From Polaribacter sp. BAL334 (GTDB taxonomy: Bacteria > Bacteroidota > Bacteroidia > Flavobacteriales > Flavobacteriaceae): a stretch of DNA of 64,000 nt. The position numbers were made by a program, and so were the translations under genes. The stretch spans positions 186,001 through 250,000 of the forward strand of contig NZ_JADWOV010000319.1 in assembly GCF_015767435.1 (NCBI RefSeq), read 5' to 3'. This document shows, piece by piece, positions 1-8,363 of the stretch; position 1 is the first letter of the stretch; every line of letters begins with the position of its first letter. The notes under the pieces are model-generated. The model saw only the letters and a program-made list of their open reading frames with translations. It was not told the origin of the DNA and made no database searches.

Positions 1-147
1 AAAAATGAATTTGGAAAATTATTAAAATTTAGTTTATATATGTTGAAAATCTCTAAGTACAAAAGAATCTTTGGTTTTTTAGTTGAAATTTTTAAGAATA
101 GATTTATAAAGAAATCTTTTAAAATTATTGAAAGAAGGAGTTATTAA
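1..147 (+). CDS. 3' end of a truncated CDS, unknown function
   Basis: Frame 1 is open from the first base to a TAA at 145-147, giving 48 C-terminal residues that are basic and rich in Lys, Phe and Ile and end in ERRSY. The gene begins outside the window. It runs towards the leftward EEP gene, whose stop lies 6 bases away. The fragment is too short to name a family; the Lys/aromatic-rich tail would suit a soluble enzyme such as a glycosyltransferase, but that is a guess. An open frame of this length can also occur by chance in such AT-rich DNA. Confidence 0.45.
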   Translation, partial: KNEFGKLLKFSLYMLKISKYKRIFGFLVEIFKNRFIKKSFKIIERRSY

Positions 148-152
148 ATAGT

Positions 153-1163
153 TTACCAACTAATTTTTGTCAATATTGGAAAGTGATCAGAATATTTTTT
201 AGTAAAAGATGAAAAATCTTGTATTTCAGCAGTTTTATCGGTTAAAATAAAATCAATTCTTAGGGGAAACCAATAGTTATACGTTTTTCCAAATTCTTTT
301 CCTGCTTCAATAAAAGCATCTTTTTTGTTTTTAGAAATTTGATTATAAACCCATGAAAAACTAGTATTATTAAAGTCTCCTGCAATTATTTTTTTTCCTT
401 TCCAATTTCTTTCATGTTCTAAAAAAACAGTTGTTTGATTGACTTGCTTTTTAAAACCATCTTCCAAAATAGATACTAATTTTTCTGAATTTTCCTGACC
501 AAAATTTTCTTTATCCGTTTTTAATTTCAATGATTGCAAATGCAAATTATACACTCTTATAGTATCTTTTCCTTTTAAAATATCAGCAAAAATAATGTTG
601 TTTGAAGTGTTTTTTAAATCCAAAGAACCACTATTGATAATGGGAAATTTGGAGTAAATCGCCAAACCATTTTTATTGTTTTTTGTTTTGGTGTTGATAT
701 AGTGATATTTATAGTTAAAATCTTGATTTACAAGCGTGTAAAAATCTTGAAATAGTAAAATATCAGGAGATTTTTCTTGAATAAAATGATTGATTTTTTC
801 AGGGATTTTATCATCATTAATCCATTCCCAATGATTGAATAACCGCACATTGTAACTCATCACAGTCAAACCATTTTCTGAGACTGATTTTTTTTCAAAA
901 AACTTATAAATTGGAGTCAATGTTATCCATCCTAAAAATAGAATGGAAGCAGACAATATGAATTGTCTTTTAAAAAATAAAAGCCAATAAACAGAAAAAA
1001 CGATATTAGCGAATATCAAAAATGGCACTAACAAACTTAAAATTGCCAAAACAGGAAGCCTTTCTGGTGAAATAAAAGGTAATAAATATGAGGATAAAAG
1101 TAATAATGCTACAACAATATTTACCAAGTAAATAATTTTGTTGATGATAGATAGCTTTTTCAA
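153..1163 (-). CDS. Endonuclease/exonuclease/phosphatase (EEP) family membrane protein
   Basis: 336 residues. Three hydrophobic segments lie in about the first 85 residues, followed by an EEP (DNase I-like) domain. Visible motifs are MSYNVRLFNHW near the domain start, FQDFY where the catalytic Glu usually sits (Gln here), AGDFNN and YSDHFPI with the catalytic Asp-His pair. The start codon is TTG, six bases after the stop of the upstream rhomboid gene; no ATG fits the N-terminal membrane region. It ends a leftward run with the two rhomboids and mutL. Related proteins are annotated as phosphodiesterases or nucleases without a known substrate; the Gln for Glu change leaves activity uncertain. 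Confidence 0.85.
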   Translation of the reverse strand: MKKLSIINKIIYLVNIVVALLLLSSYLLPFISPERLPVLAILSLLVPFLIFANIVFSVYWLLFFKRQFILSASILFLGWITLTPIYKFFEKKSVSENGLTVMSYNVRLFNHWEWINDDKIPEKINHFIQEKSPDILLFQDFYTLVNQDFNYKYHYINTKTKNNKNGLAIYSKFPIINSGSLDLKNTSNNIIFADILKGKDTIRVYNLHLQSLKLKTDKENFGQENSEKLVSILEDGFKKQVNQTTVFLEHERNWKGKKIIAGDFNNTSFSWVYNQISKNKKDAFIEAGKEFGKTYNYWFPLRIDFILTDKTAEIQDFSSFTKKYSDHFPILTKISW

Positions 1164-1169
1164 TTATGG

Positions 1170-2021
1170 TTAATTTTTTCCTTGTTTAAACAAAAATTCC
1201 TTTTCTGCTTTTGTAAGTGTATCATATCCTGATTTGCTTATTTTATCTAAAATTTCGTCAATCTGTTTTTGTGTAAAGTCGCTTTTTTCAGTTGTTTTTT
1301 TAGTGGAATTAGATTTATAAACCGTTTTTAGAGGTTTCTTTTTCGGTTTGAAAATGGAAAAAAACTGCTCAAAAGCACTGATTTTTTTGTTGCTAAATTG
1401 ATTTACAAACAAAAATCCAAAAACACTTCCTCCTAAATGCGCAAAATGTCCTCCAGCATTATTTCCTGCCAAAGCTAATATATCTAAACCAACCCAAATT
1501 GCTGCCAAATACCATAATTTCACAAATCCAATAAAACGAATTTTCAATTCATAATTGGGCATATAGGTTGCAATTCCTATAAAAATTGCAGAAATTCCAG
1601 CAGAAGCACCAACCAAAACAGCTGTTCTTCCTTGAAATAATGGAAAATAATTTTGACTGAATAGAAAGAAAAATCCACCAAATAAAGTTCCTAATAGGTA
1701 AAAAGTCAATAATTGTTTTTGAGTGAAATATTCAATAAAAAGATTTCCTATAAAATACAAAGCAATTAAATTGAATAAAATATGTAAAAAATCAGCATGT
1801 AAAAATCCGTAACTAAGTAAAGTCCATGGTTTTGTTAATACAACGTTTATTGAACCATCTAGAGAAAGCCAATCAATCAAGAAATTAGCATCATTTTTAT
1901 ACAAGCTCTGAAAAACACTCAATAACATGGTACTGAAAAAGAAGAAAATATTGATGTAGATTAATTTTTCTACAATTGTTCCTCTTTCAAATCGTTGTTT
2001 TAAATTATGTAAAATACTCAT
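1170..2021 (-). CDS. Rhomboid family intramembrane serine protease (first of two)
   Basis: 283 residues with a six-helix rhomboid core and a charged, Lys-rich tail of about 70 residues. The catalytic Ser is in VGASAGISA and the catalytic His in GGHFAHLGG, the usual GxSxG plus HxxHxxG pairing. Rhomboids cut transmembrane helices of partner proteins inside the membrane. It abuts the second rhomboid gene with no gap and is followed 6 bases later by the EEP gene, so all three are probably co-transcribed. The C-terminal tail has no recognisable domain; such tails resemble the short linker motif proteins of Bacteroidota rhomboids. Confidence 0.93.
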   Translation of the reverse strand: MSILHNLKQRFERGTIVEKLIYINIFFFFSTMLLSVFQSLYKNDANFLIDWLSLDGSINVVLTKPWTLLSYGFLHADFLHILFNLIALYFIGNLFIEYFTQKQLLTFYLLGTLFGGFFFLFSQNYFPLFQGRTAVLVGASAGISAIFIGIATYMPNYELKIRFIGFVKLWYLAAIWVGLDILALAGNNAGGHFAHLGGSVFGFLFVNQFSNKKISAFEQFFSIFKPKKKPLKTVYKSNSTKKTTEKSDFTQKQIDEILDKISKSGYDTLTKAEKEFLFKQGKN

Positions 2022-2753
2022 TTAATGCATTTTAAATTGATTTTTTTTCCAATAATATGCGATGATAAATCCAATCAATGCACCTCCAATATGCGCAAAA
2101 TGAGCAACATTTCCAACAGAATATTTTGTTACTCCAAAAAATAAATCTCCCAAAATCATCACTGGAATAAAATATTTTGCTGCAATTGGCACAGGAAAGA
2201 AAATCAAAGCCAATTTAGCATCTTTAAAATACATTCCAAAAGCTACTAAAACTCCATAAACGGCTCCTGAAGCTCCAACAGCAGGAGTGTTATACAAAGC
2301 AAAAATTTCATTGAATTGTTGTTGAGATATTGCTCCTAAAACTCTCAAATCATTAGTACTTCCTTCTTTTAAAATTGTAATTACCTCATTATCAGTTAAT
2401 CCTGCTTGAATAAATAATTCAAAAATCGAATTGAATTGATAGTAATTTACCAAAGTATAAATCAAACCTGCTCCAATTCCAGATGAGAAATAAAAGAAAA
2501 TAAATTTATTTTTTCCCCACATTTGTTCTAAAGGTGTTCCAAAAGCCCACAAACCGTACATATTGAAAAGAATGTGCGCAAAACCTCCATGCATAAACAT
2601 ATGTGTAACATATTGCCAAAAACCGAAATGTTCATTTTTGGGAAAATGTAAGGCTAAAATGTTCGTAAAATCTGATTGCAGCAATTGTGGCGCAATAAAT
2701 ACTATTACGTTTATGATAATCAAATGTTTGATAGCATCTGTAATGTTATTCAT
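2022..2753 (-). CDS. Rhomboid family intramembrane serine protease (second of two)
   Basis: 243 residues. The membrane core shows VGASGAVYGV with the nucleophile Ser and AHFAHIGGALIGF with the catalytic His; HMFMHGGFAHILFNM contains the early conserved His/Asn. A hydrophilic insertion of roughly 45 residues lies between helices 3 and 4. The gene starts 3 bases after the mutL stop and touches the next rhomboid gene. It is distinct in sequence from its neighbour, so the pair looks like an old duplication or two subfamilies, not a recent copy. Substrates cannot be told from the sequence. Confidence 0.93.
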   Translation of the reverse strand: MNNITDAIKHLIIINVIVFIAPQLLQSDFTNILALHFPKNEHFGFWQYVTHMFMHGGFAHILFNMYGLWAFGTPLEQMWGKNKFIFFYFSSGIGAGLIYTLVNYYQFNSIFELFIQAGLTDNEVITILKEGSTNDLRVLGAISQQQFNEIFALYNTPAVGASGAVYGVLVAFGMYFKDAKLALIFFPVPIAAKYFIPVMILGDLFFGVTKYSVGNVAHFAHIGGALIGFIIAYYWKKNQFKMH

Positions 2754-2756
2754 ATT

Positions 2757-4568
2757 TTAACTGTTAAAAAGATTATCTATTTCGCTCAATGTCAATGTTT
2801 TGAAAGTTGATTTTCCAGTTGGTGAAATGGAAGGTTCTTTGCACGAAAATAAGTCATTTACCAAATTTTCTTGTTCTTTTTCCGATAAAAATGTCCCAGT
2901 TTTGATAGACAACGTTTTAGCAAACGATTTTGCCATTACATCAAAATGACTATAACTTGTTTCAGGAACTTCTAAATTGATGTCGTTCAATAAATCCTCT
3001 AAAATTATTGAAATTTTACTTTCAGTTACTGACGTTGGAATTCCTTTTATAGTAACGCTGTCTTTGGTAAATTCATCGAAAGAAAATCCAGCATTTTCCA
3101 ATTCTTGTTTGATGGTATAAATCATTTCAATTTCATTGGATGAAAAAGAAATTTTTACGGGGAACAATAATTGCTGACTATTTGCTTCTTTGACAGTGAT
3201 ACTTTCCAAAAAAGATTCATACAAAATGCGCTGATGTGCTAAGGATTGATGAATTAAAACCACTCCAGATTTTATCAAACTGATAATGTATTTTCGCTGA
3301 ATTTGAAATGTTTTTTGGGTTTTATCTTGCTGATTTTCAAATAGATTTTCTTGTTTATTTTGTTCGAAAGTTTCAATTGAAGTATACAAAGATTCCCAAC
3401 TTTGTGTGTGTTTTTCTCTGTTAAAAGGAAAATGAATTTCTTTTTGACTAGCCTCTTTAAAAGGATTGAAATTAGGATCTACAATGATTTTTGGTGTAGA
3501 TGTATAACTCGAATTTTTTTCAATTTGATATGGAATATCTAGATTGGCATCTCTATTAAAATCTAAAATTGGAGCCACATTGTATTGTCCCAAACTATGT
3601 TTGATAGTAGCTCTTAACATGGCATACAACGCATTGGCATTGTCAAACTCAATCTCCGTTTTTGTGGGATGAATATTGATATCAATCGTATTTGCAGGAA
3701 CTTGTAAATATAAAAAATAGGAGGGATGTGAACCTGATTCTAACAAACCCTCAAAAGCACTCACAACTGCATGATTTAAATACCCATTTTTTATAAATCG
3801 ATCATTTACAAAAAAGAATTGTTCCCCTCTTTTTTTCTTTGAAAAAGAAGGTTTTGTAACGAAACCTGTGATTGAAACAATATCCGTTTGCTCTTCAATA
3901 GGAACCAATTTTTCATTCATTTTTGAACCAAAAACAGCCACAATTCGTTTTCTAAAATTACTACTTTTTAGGTTATATACCTCAATATCATTGTGATGTA
4001 ATAAAAATGAAATTCCAGGATGTGCCAAAACCACTCGTTGAAATTCATCAATAATATGACGCGTTTCAATCGTATCAGATTTCAAAAACTTTCTTCTAGC
4101 AGGAATGTTATAAAACAAGTTTTTTACAGCAATGCTTGTGCCTTTTGATGTGTTTACAAATTCTTGGGAAGTGATTTTACTTCCTTCAATTTTAATACAC
4201 GTTCCAAGCTCTTGATTTTCTTGTTTGGTTTTTAATTCAACATGTGCAATAGCAGCAATTGAAGCCAATGCTTCTCCACGAAAACCTTTGGTGTGAAGGC
4301 TAAATAAATCCTCAGCTTTTCTAATTTTGGAAGTTGCATGACGTTCAAAACACATTCTTGCATCAGTAACACTCATGCCTTTTCCGTTATCAATTACTTG
4401 AATTAGGATTTTTCCAGCTTCTTTGATGAGTAATTTGATGTCAGTTGCACCAGCATCAATGGCATTTTCAAGCAATTCTTTTACTACAGATGCAGGACGT
4501 TGAACGACCTCACCAGCAGCAATTTGATTGGCTACATGATTTGGTAAGAGTTGAATGATATCTGACAT
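2757..4568 (-). CDS. mutL: DNA mismatch repair protein MutL
   Basis: 603 residues. MutL couples MutS mismatch recognition to strand excision. The N-terminal GHKL ATPase shows ENAIDAGATDI, DNGKGM, HATSKI and KGFRGEALASI; the transducer domain and a C-terminal dimerisation domain follow. The C-terminal position that holds the endonuclease motif DQHAxxExxxxE in nuclease-type MutL proteins reads H440-Q-S-L-A-H-Q-R-I-L-Y-E451, so the key Asp and first Glu are missing. The start codon overlaps the stop of the upstream 91-residue protein by one base, and the two are likely translated from one message. Confidence 0.97.
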   Translation of the reverse strand: MSDIIQLLPNHVANQIAAGEVVQRPASVVKELLENAIDAGATDIKLLIKEAGKILIQVIDNGKGMSVTDARMCFERHATSKIRKAEDLFSLHTKGFRGEALASIAAIAHVELKTKQENQELGTCIKIEGSKITSQEFVNTSKGTSIAVKNLFYNIPARRKFLKSDTIETRHIIDEFQRVVLAHPGISFLLHHNDIEVYNLKSSNFRKRIVAVFGSKMNEKLVPIEEQTDIVSITGFVTKPSFSKKKRGEQFFFVNDRFIKNGYLNHAVVSAFEGLLESGSHPSYFLYLQVPANTIDINIHPTKTEIEFDNANALYAMLRATIKHSLGQYNVAPILDFNRDANLDIPYQIEKNSSYTSTPKIIVDPNFNPFKEASQKEIHFPFNREKHTQSWESLYTSIETFEQNKQENLFENQQDKTQKTFQIQRKYIISLIKSGVVLIHQSLAHQRILYESFLESITVKEANSQQLLFPVKISFSSNEIEMIYTIKQELENAGFSFDEFTKDSVTIKGIPTSVTESKISIILEDLLNDINLEVPETSYSHFDVMAKSFAKTLSIKTGTFLSEKEQENLVNDLFSCKEPSISPTGKSTFKTLTLSEIDNLFNS

Positions 4569-4843
4569 TATTTTGTAAAAAATATAGACAAATCAAAATC
4601 GATGATAAATAAAAAAACCAATACAAGTACTAAGATAATATAGATAATAGTTCTGTTAACTCCTTTTTCTGAGTCTCTTAACTCACTAATTGCATCTGTT
4701 AATTTTGATTTTAAATTTTTGTTTTTACCTGCTGTTTTTCGGTATTTATCCAGTTTGTGTTCTATTTTATATGGACTTCCTTCTCCTTTGTAAAAACGAG
4801 GTTTGTATTCAAATTTTTTATTGGTTCTTTTTAAAAATCCCAT
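4568..4843 (-). CDS. Small single-pass membrane protein, unknown function
   Basis: 91 residues: a basic hydrophilic N-terminal half (many Lys, Arg, Tyr), then one hydrophobic helix at about residues 66-84 and the short tail FFTK. It is found next to mutL in this layout, overlapping the mutL start by one base. No enzyme motif is present. The N-terminal half is predicted to stay in the cytoplasm (positive-inside rule). The arrangement between ribH and mutL probably reflects operon packing and says little about function. Confidence 0.75.
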   Translation of the reverse strand: MGFLKRTNKKFEYKPRFYKGEGSPYKIEHKLDKYRKTAGKNKNLKSKLTDAISELRDSEKGVNRTIIYIILVLVLVFLFIIDFDLSIFFTK

Positions 4844-4859
4844 AGTTTTAGCATCTTGA

Positions 4860-4887
4860 TTGGAAAGAAAAAAAGAAATCTTTCCAA
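4860..4887. other. 8-bp stem hairpin between ribH and the mutL operon
   Basis: TTGGAAAG at 4860-4867 pairs with CTTTCCAA at 4880-4887 around a 12-base A-rich loop. A run of T follows on the + strand only, where no + strand gene ends, so it may be a 5'-leader hairpin of the leftward mutL transcript instead of a terminator. Confidence 0.35.
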
Positions 4888-4978
4888 TTTTTAAAAGTAT
4901 TCAAATTTAAAGAAATAATAGGAATACATCAAGAAATGATGCAAAAAGAATTCTTAAAAAAACAGCTTGGTTTATTTG

Positions 4979-5485
4979 CTAAAAGCCAATACTTTCTGAT
5001 GATTTTCCAGTATTTTTTAAGACAGCCATCTTGATGGCAGCTATGGCACATTCAATTCCTTTATTGCCTAATTTTCCTCCAGAACGATCTAAAGATTGTT
5101 GTTTTGTATTGTCTGTTAATACACAGAAAATCACAGGAATATCATACTTTACATTCAAATCTACGATGCCTTGTGTAACGCCTTCACAAACAAAATCAAA
5201 ATGTTTTGTTTCTCCTTGAATTACATTTCCAATGGCAATAATGGCATCTAGTTTTTGGGTTTGAATCATTTTTTTACATCCAAAAACCAATTCAAAACTC
5301 CCTGGAACATCCCAAGAAATAATGTTTTTTTCTTGAGCTCCACAATCTAGTAAGGTTTCAATGGCACCTTTTTTTAAATTTTGGGTAATCTCTGGATTCC
5401 ATTCAGAAACAACAATCCCAAATCGAAATGAATTCGCATTTGGGATTTTAGTTTTGTCGTAATATGATAAATTGGTTGTTGCCAT
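4979..5485 (-). CDS. ribH: 6,7-dimethyl-8-ribityllumazine synthase
   Basis: 168 residues. It condenses 5-amino-6-ribitylamino-uracil with 3,4-dihydroxybutanone phosphate in the penultimate step of riboflavin synthesis and forms an icosahedral or pentameric shell. Seen are VSEWNPEIT near the N-terminus, VPGSFELVF (substrate loop), IGNVIQGETKHFDFV with the catalytic His, and GVLTDN-like FCVLTDNT. The ATG at 5485 is preferred over one seven codons upstream, because the extra residues (MNFELRI) derive from a repetitive AATTCAAAG-type intergenic stretch. Confidence 0.96.
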   Translation of the reverse strand: MATTNLSYYDKTKIPNANSFRFGIVVSEWNPEITQNLKKGAIETLLDCGAQEKNIISWDVPGSFELVFGCKKMIQTQKLDAIIAIGNVIQGETKHFDFVCEGVTQGIVDLNVKYDIPVIFCVLTDNTKQQSLDRSGGKLGNKGIECAIAAIKMAVLKNTGKSSESIGF

Positions 5486-5570
5486 TATTCTTAATTCAAA
5501 GTTCAAAGTTTAGAGTTCAAAATTTAAAGATGATTTTTTACAACTAAAACTTTCAACTAAAAACTAAAAC

Positions 5571-6338
5571 CTATTCTGCGTATTTTGCAGCGTTTATGAA
5601 TTTTTCAATATCTCTTCCTTGATCAGATTTTGAATAATTTTCTTTGATTTTAGTAAAGAATCCTTCCGCTTTTCCAAATTCTTTCAAATTCATAGCAGTT
5701 TGTCCTGCTTTGAATAAATATAAAGGAGTTGTAAATTCGTTGTCTTTTTTGTTGGCAGCTTTTTCATAATATTCCAATGCATCTTTTGGTTGATTGATAT
5801 CAGAAAAAGCATCACCAATTGCGCCTAAAGAAATTGGCCCTAACATTTCGTCATCAGAATCGAATTTGCTTAAAAATTCAATTGCTTTGTCATATTGTTT
5901 CAATTGTAAATAAGAAACACCTGCATAATAATTTGCCAAATTTCCAGCATTTGTGCCACTGTAAGATTCAGCGATATCAACAAAACCATATTTTCCATCT
6001 GCACCCTCTAATCCTAAGTTTAATAAAGAATCTATTCCAGATCCTGCAACAGCAGCCTCATCAAAATATTTTCTTGGAAAAGCCAATTCATCTGCAGCTT
6101 CTAATTCTTTTGGTTCTTCAATAAACTTATTATATCCTAGGTAACCCAAGAAAACAACCACCAAACTGATTAAAGTAATTAGTAAAGGTTTGCTGTTTTT
6201 TTCAATCCATTGTTCAGATTTTGAAGCAGTTTCATCCAAAGTATTCAAAACACCAGCTGTTTCATAAGCTGATTCATCTGATTGATTTTCTTCTTTTTTG
6301 TTTCCTGGTTTATATCCTCTCTTCTTGTATGTTGCCAT
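5571..6338 (-). CDS. TPR membrane protein, YfgM-like
   Basis: 255 residues. A basic N-terminal tail is followed by one transmembrane helix (about residues 53-70), then a periplasmic domain with tetratricopeptide-like helices such as NLANYYAGVSYLQLKQYDKA and PKDALEYYEKAA. The topology matches YfgM-type ancillary proteins linked with SecYEG and periplasmic chaperones. A separate function as an organiser of envelope complexes is equally possible. The gene is monocistronic by spacing and divergent from recF. Confidence 0.8.
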   Translation of the reverse strand: MATYKKRGYKPGNKKEENQSDESAYETAGVLNTLDETASKSEQWIEKNSKPLLITLISLVVVFLGYLGYNKFIEEPKELEAADELAFPRKYFDEAAVAGSGIDSLLNLGLEGADGKYGFVDIAESYSGTNAGNLANYYAGVSYLQLKQYDKAIEFLSKFDSDDEMLGPISLGAIGDAFSDINQPKDALEYYEKAANKKDNEFTTPLYLFKAGQTAMNLKEFGKAEGFFTKIKENYSKSDQGRDIEKFINAAKYAE

Positions 6339-6361
6339 CTTTCTTTAAAAATTTGTGGGCA

Positions 6362-6369
6362 CAAAAATA
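6362..6369 (-). promoter_or_regulatory. Candidate -7 box of the TPR gene
   Basis: On the minus strand the site reads TATTTTTG, a match to the Bacteroidota -7 consensus TAnnTTTG, 24 bases before the ATG at 6338. No clear -33 TTTG is visible. Confidence 0.5.
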
Positions 6370-6452
6370 GTTTTTTTAATTGGATTTTAAAAGCGCTTAT
6401 TTTGCAAAATTTTCGATAATTTGCGATTCCATTGAGAAGTAAAAATAAAGGA

Positions 6453-7532
6453 ATGTATCTTCGAAAAATATCCATCGTTAATTTTAAAAATATTGAGTCT
6501 CAAACTTTTGATTTTCAGCCGAAAATAAATTGTTTTGTGGGTAATAATGGTGTTGGAAAAACCAATGTATTGGATGCAATTTATTATTTATCTTTTGCTA
6601 AAAGCTATTTTAATACGGTTGCTGTTCAAAATATCAATCACAATGCTTCTTTTTTTATGGTTGAAGGAGATTATTTGATCAATGAAAGACCAGAGAAAAT
6701 TATTTGCAGTTTAAAAAAGGGACAGAAAAAAGTACTGAAGAGAAATGATAAAATTTACGAGAAATTTTCAGAACATATAGGTCAATTTCCGTTGGTAATT
6801 ATTTCTCCTGCTGATAGAGATTTGGTTACAGAAGGAAGTGAAACCCGAAGAAAATTTATGGATGGTGTGATTTCTCAACAAAACAAATCCTATTTAAACG
6901 ATTTGATTTCTTACAATAAAGTATTAACTCAACGAAATGCTTTGTTGAAATATTTTGCTGCAAATAGAACTTTTGATGCGTTGAATTTGAGTGTTTATGA
7001 CGAACAACTTTCGGAGTTTGGTGCTCGAATTTATGAAGTTCGAAAGCAGTTTTTAGAGGCTTTTATTCCGATTTTCAATCAAAAATATCAAGTTATTTCT
7101 GGAGATTCTGAAAGAGTTAATTTGTTGTACAAGAGTCAGTTGTATGATTTTAAAATGAATGATTTATTAAAAAAATCATTGGAGAAAGATAAAATTTTGC
7201 AATTCACAACAGCAGGAATTCATAAAGATGATTTGAGTTTTGATATAGGAGAATTTCCCATTAAAAAGTTTGGCTCTCAAGGACAGCAAAAATCGTATTT
7301 GATTGCTTTAAAATTGGCGCAATTTGAATTTATCAAGCAAAAATCTACTATTACACCTATTTTATTATTAGACGATATTTTTGATAAATTGGATGAAATT
7401 AGAGTTTCACATATTGTAGATTTGGTCAATAAAGATGAATTTGGACAAATTTTCATCACAGATACACATCCAGAAAGAACAGAAAATATTGTAAAAATGA
7501 GCAATAAACCCTATCAAATTTTTAAATTGTAA
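6453..7532 (+). CDS. recF: DNA replication/repair protein RecF
   Basis: 359 residues. RecF is an SMC-like ATPase that helps load RecA at gaps. The Walker A is GNNGVGKT, the signature is [17 protein letters not shown], and the Walker B is [13 protein letters not shown]. The ATG at 6453 begins [13 protein letters not shown], the usual family N-terminus; an in-frame TTG at 6432 would add residues that are not family-like. The stop overlaps the next start (TAATG), which suggests translational coupling with the DUF721 gene. Confidence 0.97.
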   Translation: MYLRKISIVNFKNIESQTFDFQPKINCFVGNNGVGKTNVLDAIYYLSFAKSYFNTVAVQNINHNASFFMVEGDYLINERPEKIICSLKKGQKKVLKRNDKIYEKFSEHIGQFPLVIISPADRDLVTEGSETRRKFMDGVISQQNKSYLNDLISYNKVLTQRNALLKYFAANRTFDALNLSVYDEQLSEFGARIYEVRKQFLEAFIPIFNQKYQVISGDSERVNLLYKSQLYDFKMNDLLKKSLEKDKILQFTTAGIHKDDLSFDIGEFPIKKFGSQGQQKSYLIALKLAQFEFIKQKSTITPILLLDDIFDKLDEIRVSHIVDLVNKDEFGQIFITDTHPERTENIVKMSNKPYQIFKL

Positions 7533-7828
7533 TGGCAAAAAGAGAAAACGATTCTTTTTTGGTAAAAGACTTAATGCAACTATTTATCAAAGAAAATAAT
7601 TTGACAAAAGGAATGCAAAAAATTCAGATAGAGGAAACATGGGCAAAGTTGATGGGACAAGGAGTTGCAGGCTACACAACATCCGTAAAATTACAAAACA
7701 AAACGTTGATTGTTCAATTATCCTCTTCCGTTTTACGTGAAGAACTAACCTATGGAAAAGATAAAATTATCAAAATGATGAATGAAGAAATGGGAGATCA
7801 TTTGATTTCAAAAATCATTTTAGCATAA
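7532..7828 (+). CDS. DUF721 (DciA-like) protein
   Basis: 98 residues. It belongs to the DUF721 family, related to DciA, the ancestral loader of the replicative helicase DnaB. The family pattern is seen in WAKLMGQGVAGYTTSVKLQN and LIVQLSSSVLREELTYGKD. It is translationally coupled to recF (one-base overlap), a neighbourhood that fits a role in replication. The protein is short and lacks the C-terminal extension found in many DciA proteins. Confidence 0.88.
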   Translation: MAKRENDSFLVKDLMQLFIKENNLTKGMQKIQIEETWAKLMGQGVAGYTTSVKLQNKTLIVQLSSSVLREELTYGKDKIIKMMNEEMGDHLISKIILA

Positions 7829-7830
7829 AA

Positions 7831-7856
7831 AAACTCGCCAATAAATCAGCGAGTTT
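7831..7856. terminator. Bidirectional-type terminator between DUF721 gene and ndk
   Basis: AAACTCGC (7831-7838) pairs perfectly with GCGAGTTT (7849-7856) around a 10-base loop. An A run precedes it and T-rich DNA follows it, so it can serve both converging genes. Confidence 0.8.
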
Positions 7857-7890
7857 CTCTAAATATAACACTAAGAATTTTTACTAATTC

Positions 7891-8310
7891 TTAAAATTGT
7901 TCTCTTCCTGAAAAATGGAAATTTCCTTCAATCAAAGCATTTTCATCAGAGTCAGAACCATGAATTGCATTTTCACCCATAGAGGTAGCATATAATTTTC
8001 TGATGGTTCCTTCAGCAGCATTTGCAGGATTTGTAGCACCAATCAGTGTTCTAAAATCTTCTACAGCATTTTCTTTTTCTAAAATGGCAGCAACAATTGG
8101 GCCTCTTGTCATAAACTCAACCAATTCTCCAAAAAATGGACGTTCTTTGTGAACTTCGTAAAAAGTCTCTGCATCATTTTTTGTCATTTGTGTTTTTTTC
8201 AACGCAACAATACGAAATCCAGCAGCATTAATTTGTGCCAAAATTGCTCCAGTATGACCGTTTTCAACTCCATCTGGTTTAATCATTGTAAATGTTCTAT
8301 TTGTAGCCAT
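7891..8310 (-). CDS. ndk: Nucleoside-diphosphate kinase
   Basis: 139 residues, normal family length. It transfers a gamma phosphate between nucleotides through a phosphohistidine. The active-site His is in [12 protein letters not shown], and [13 protein letters not shown] at the N-terminus is the nucleotide-binding start of the family. The gene is monocistronic, convergent with recF-DUF721, and has the best promoter of the window in front of it. Confidence 0.98.
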   Translation of the reverse strand: MATNRTFTMIKPDGVENGHTGAILAQINAAGFRIVALKKTQMTKNDAETFYEVHKERPFFGELVEFMTRGPIVAAILEKENAVEDFRTLIGATNPANAAEGTIRKLYATSMGENAIHGSDSDENALIEGNFHFSGREQF

Positions 8311-8332
8311 GCTAATTTTTTAAAAATTTTTG

Positions 8333-8362
8333 CAAAAGTACGGTTTTAAATCTTAAAACCAA
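8333..8362 (-). promoter_or_regulatory. Promoter of ndk (-33 TTG, 19-bp spacer, -7 TACTTTTG)
   Basis: On the minus strand TTG at 8362-8360 is followed by exactly 19 bases and then TACTTTTG at 8340-8333. This is the Bacteroidota primary-sigma arrangement. The start codon lies 22 bases downstream of the box. Confidence 0.75.
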
Positions 8363-8363
8363 G

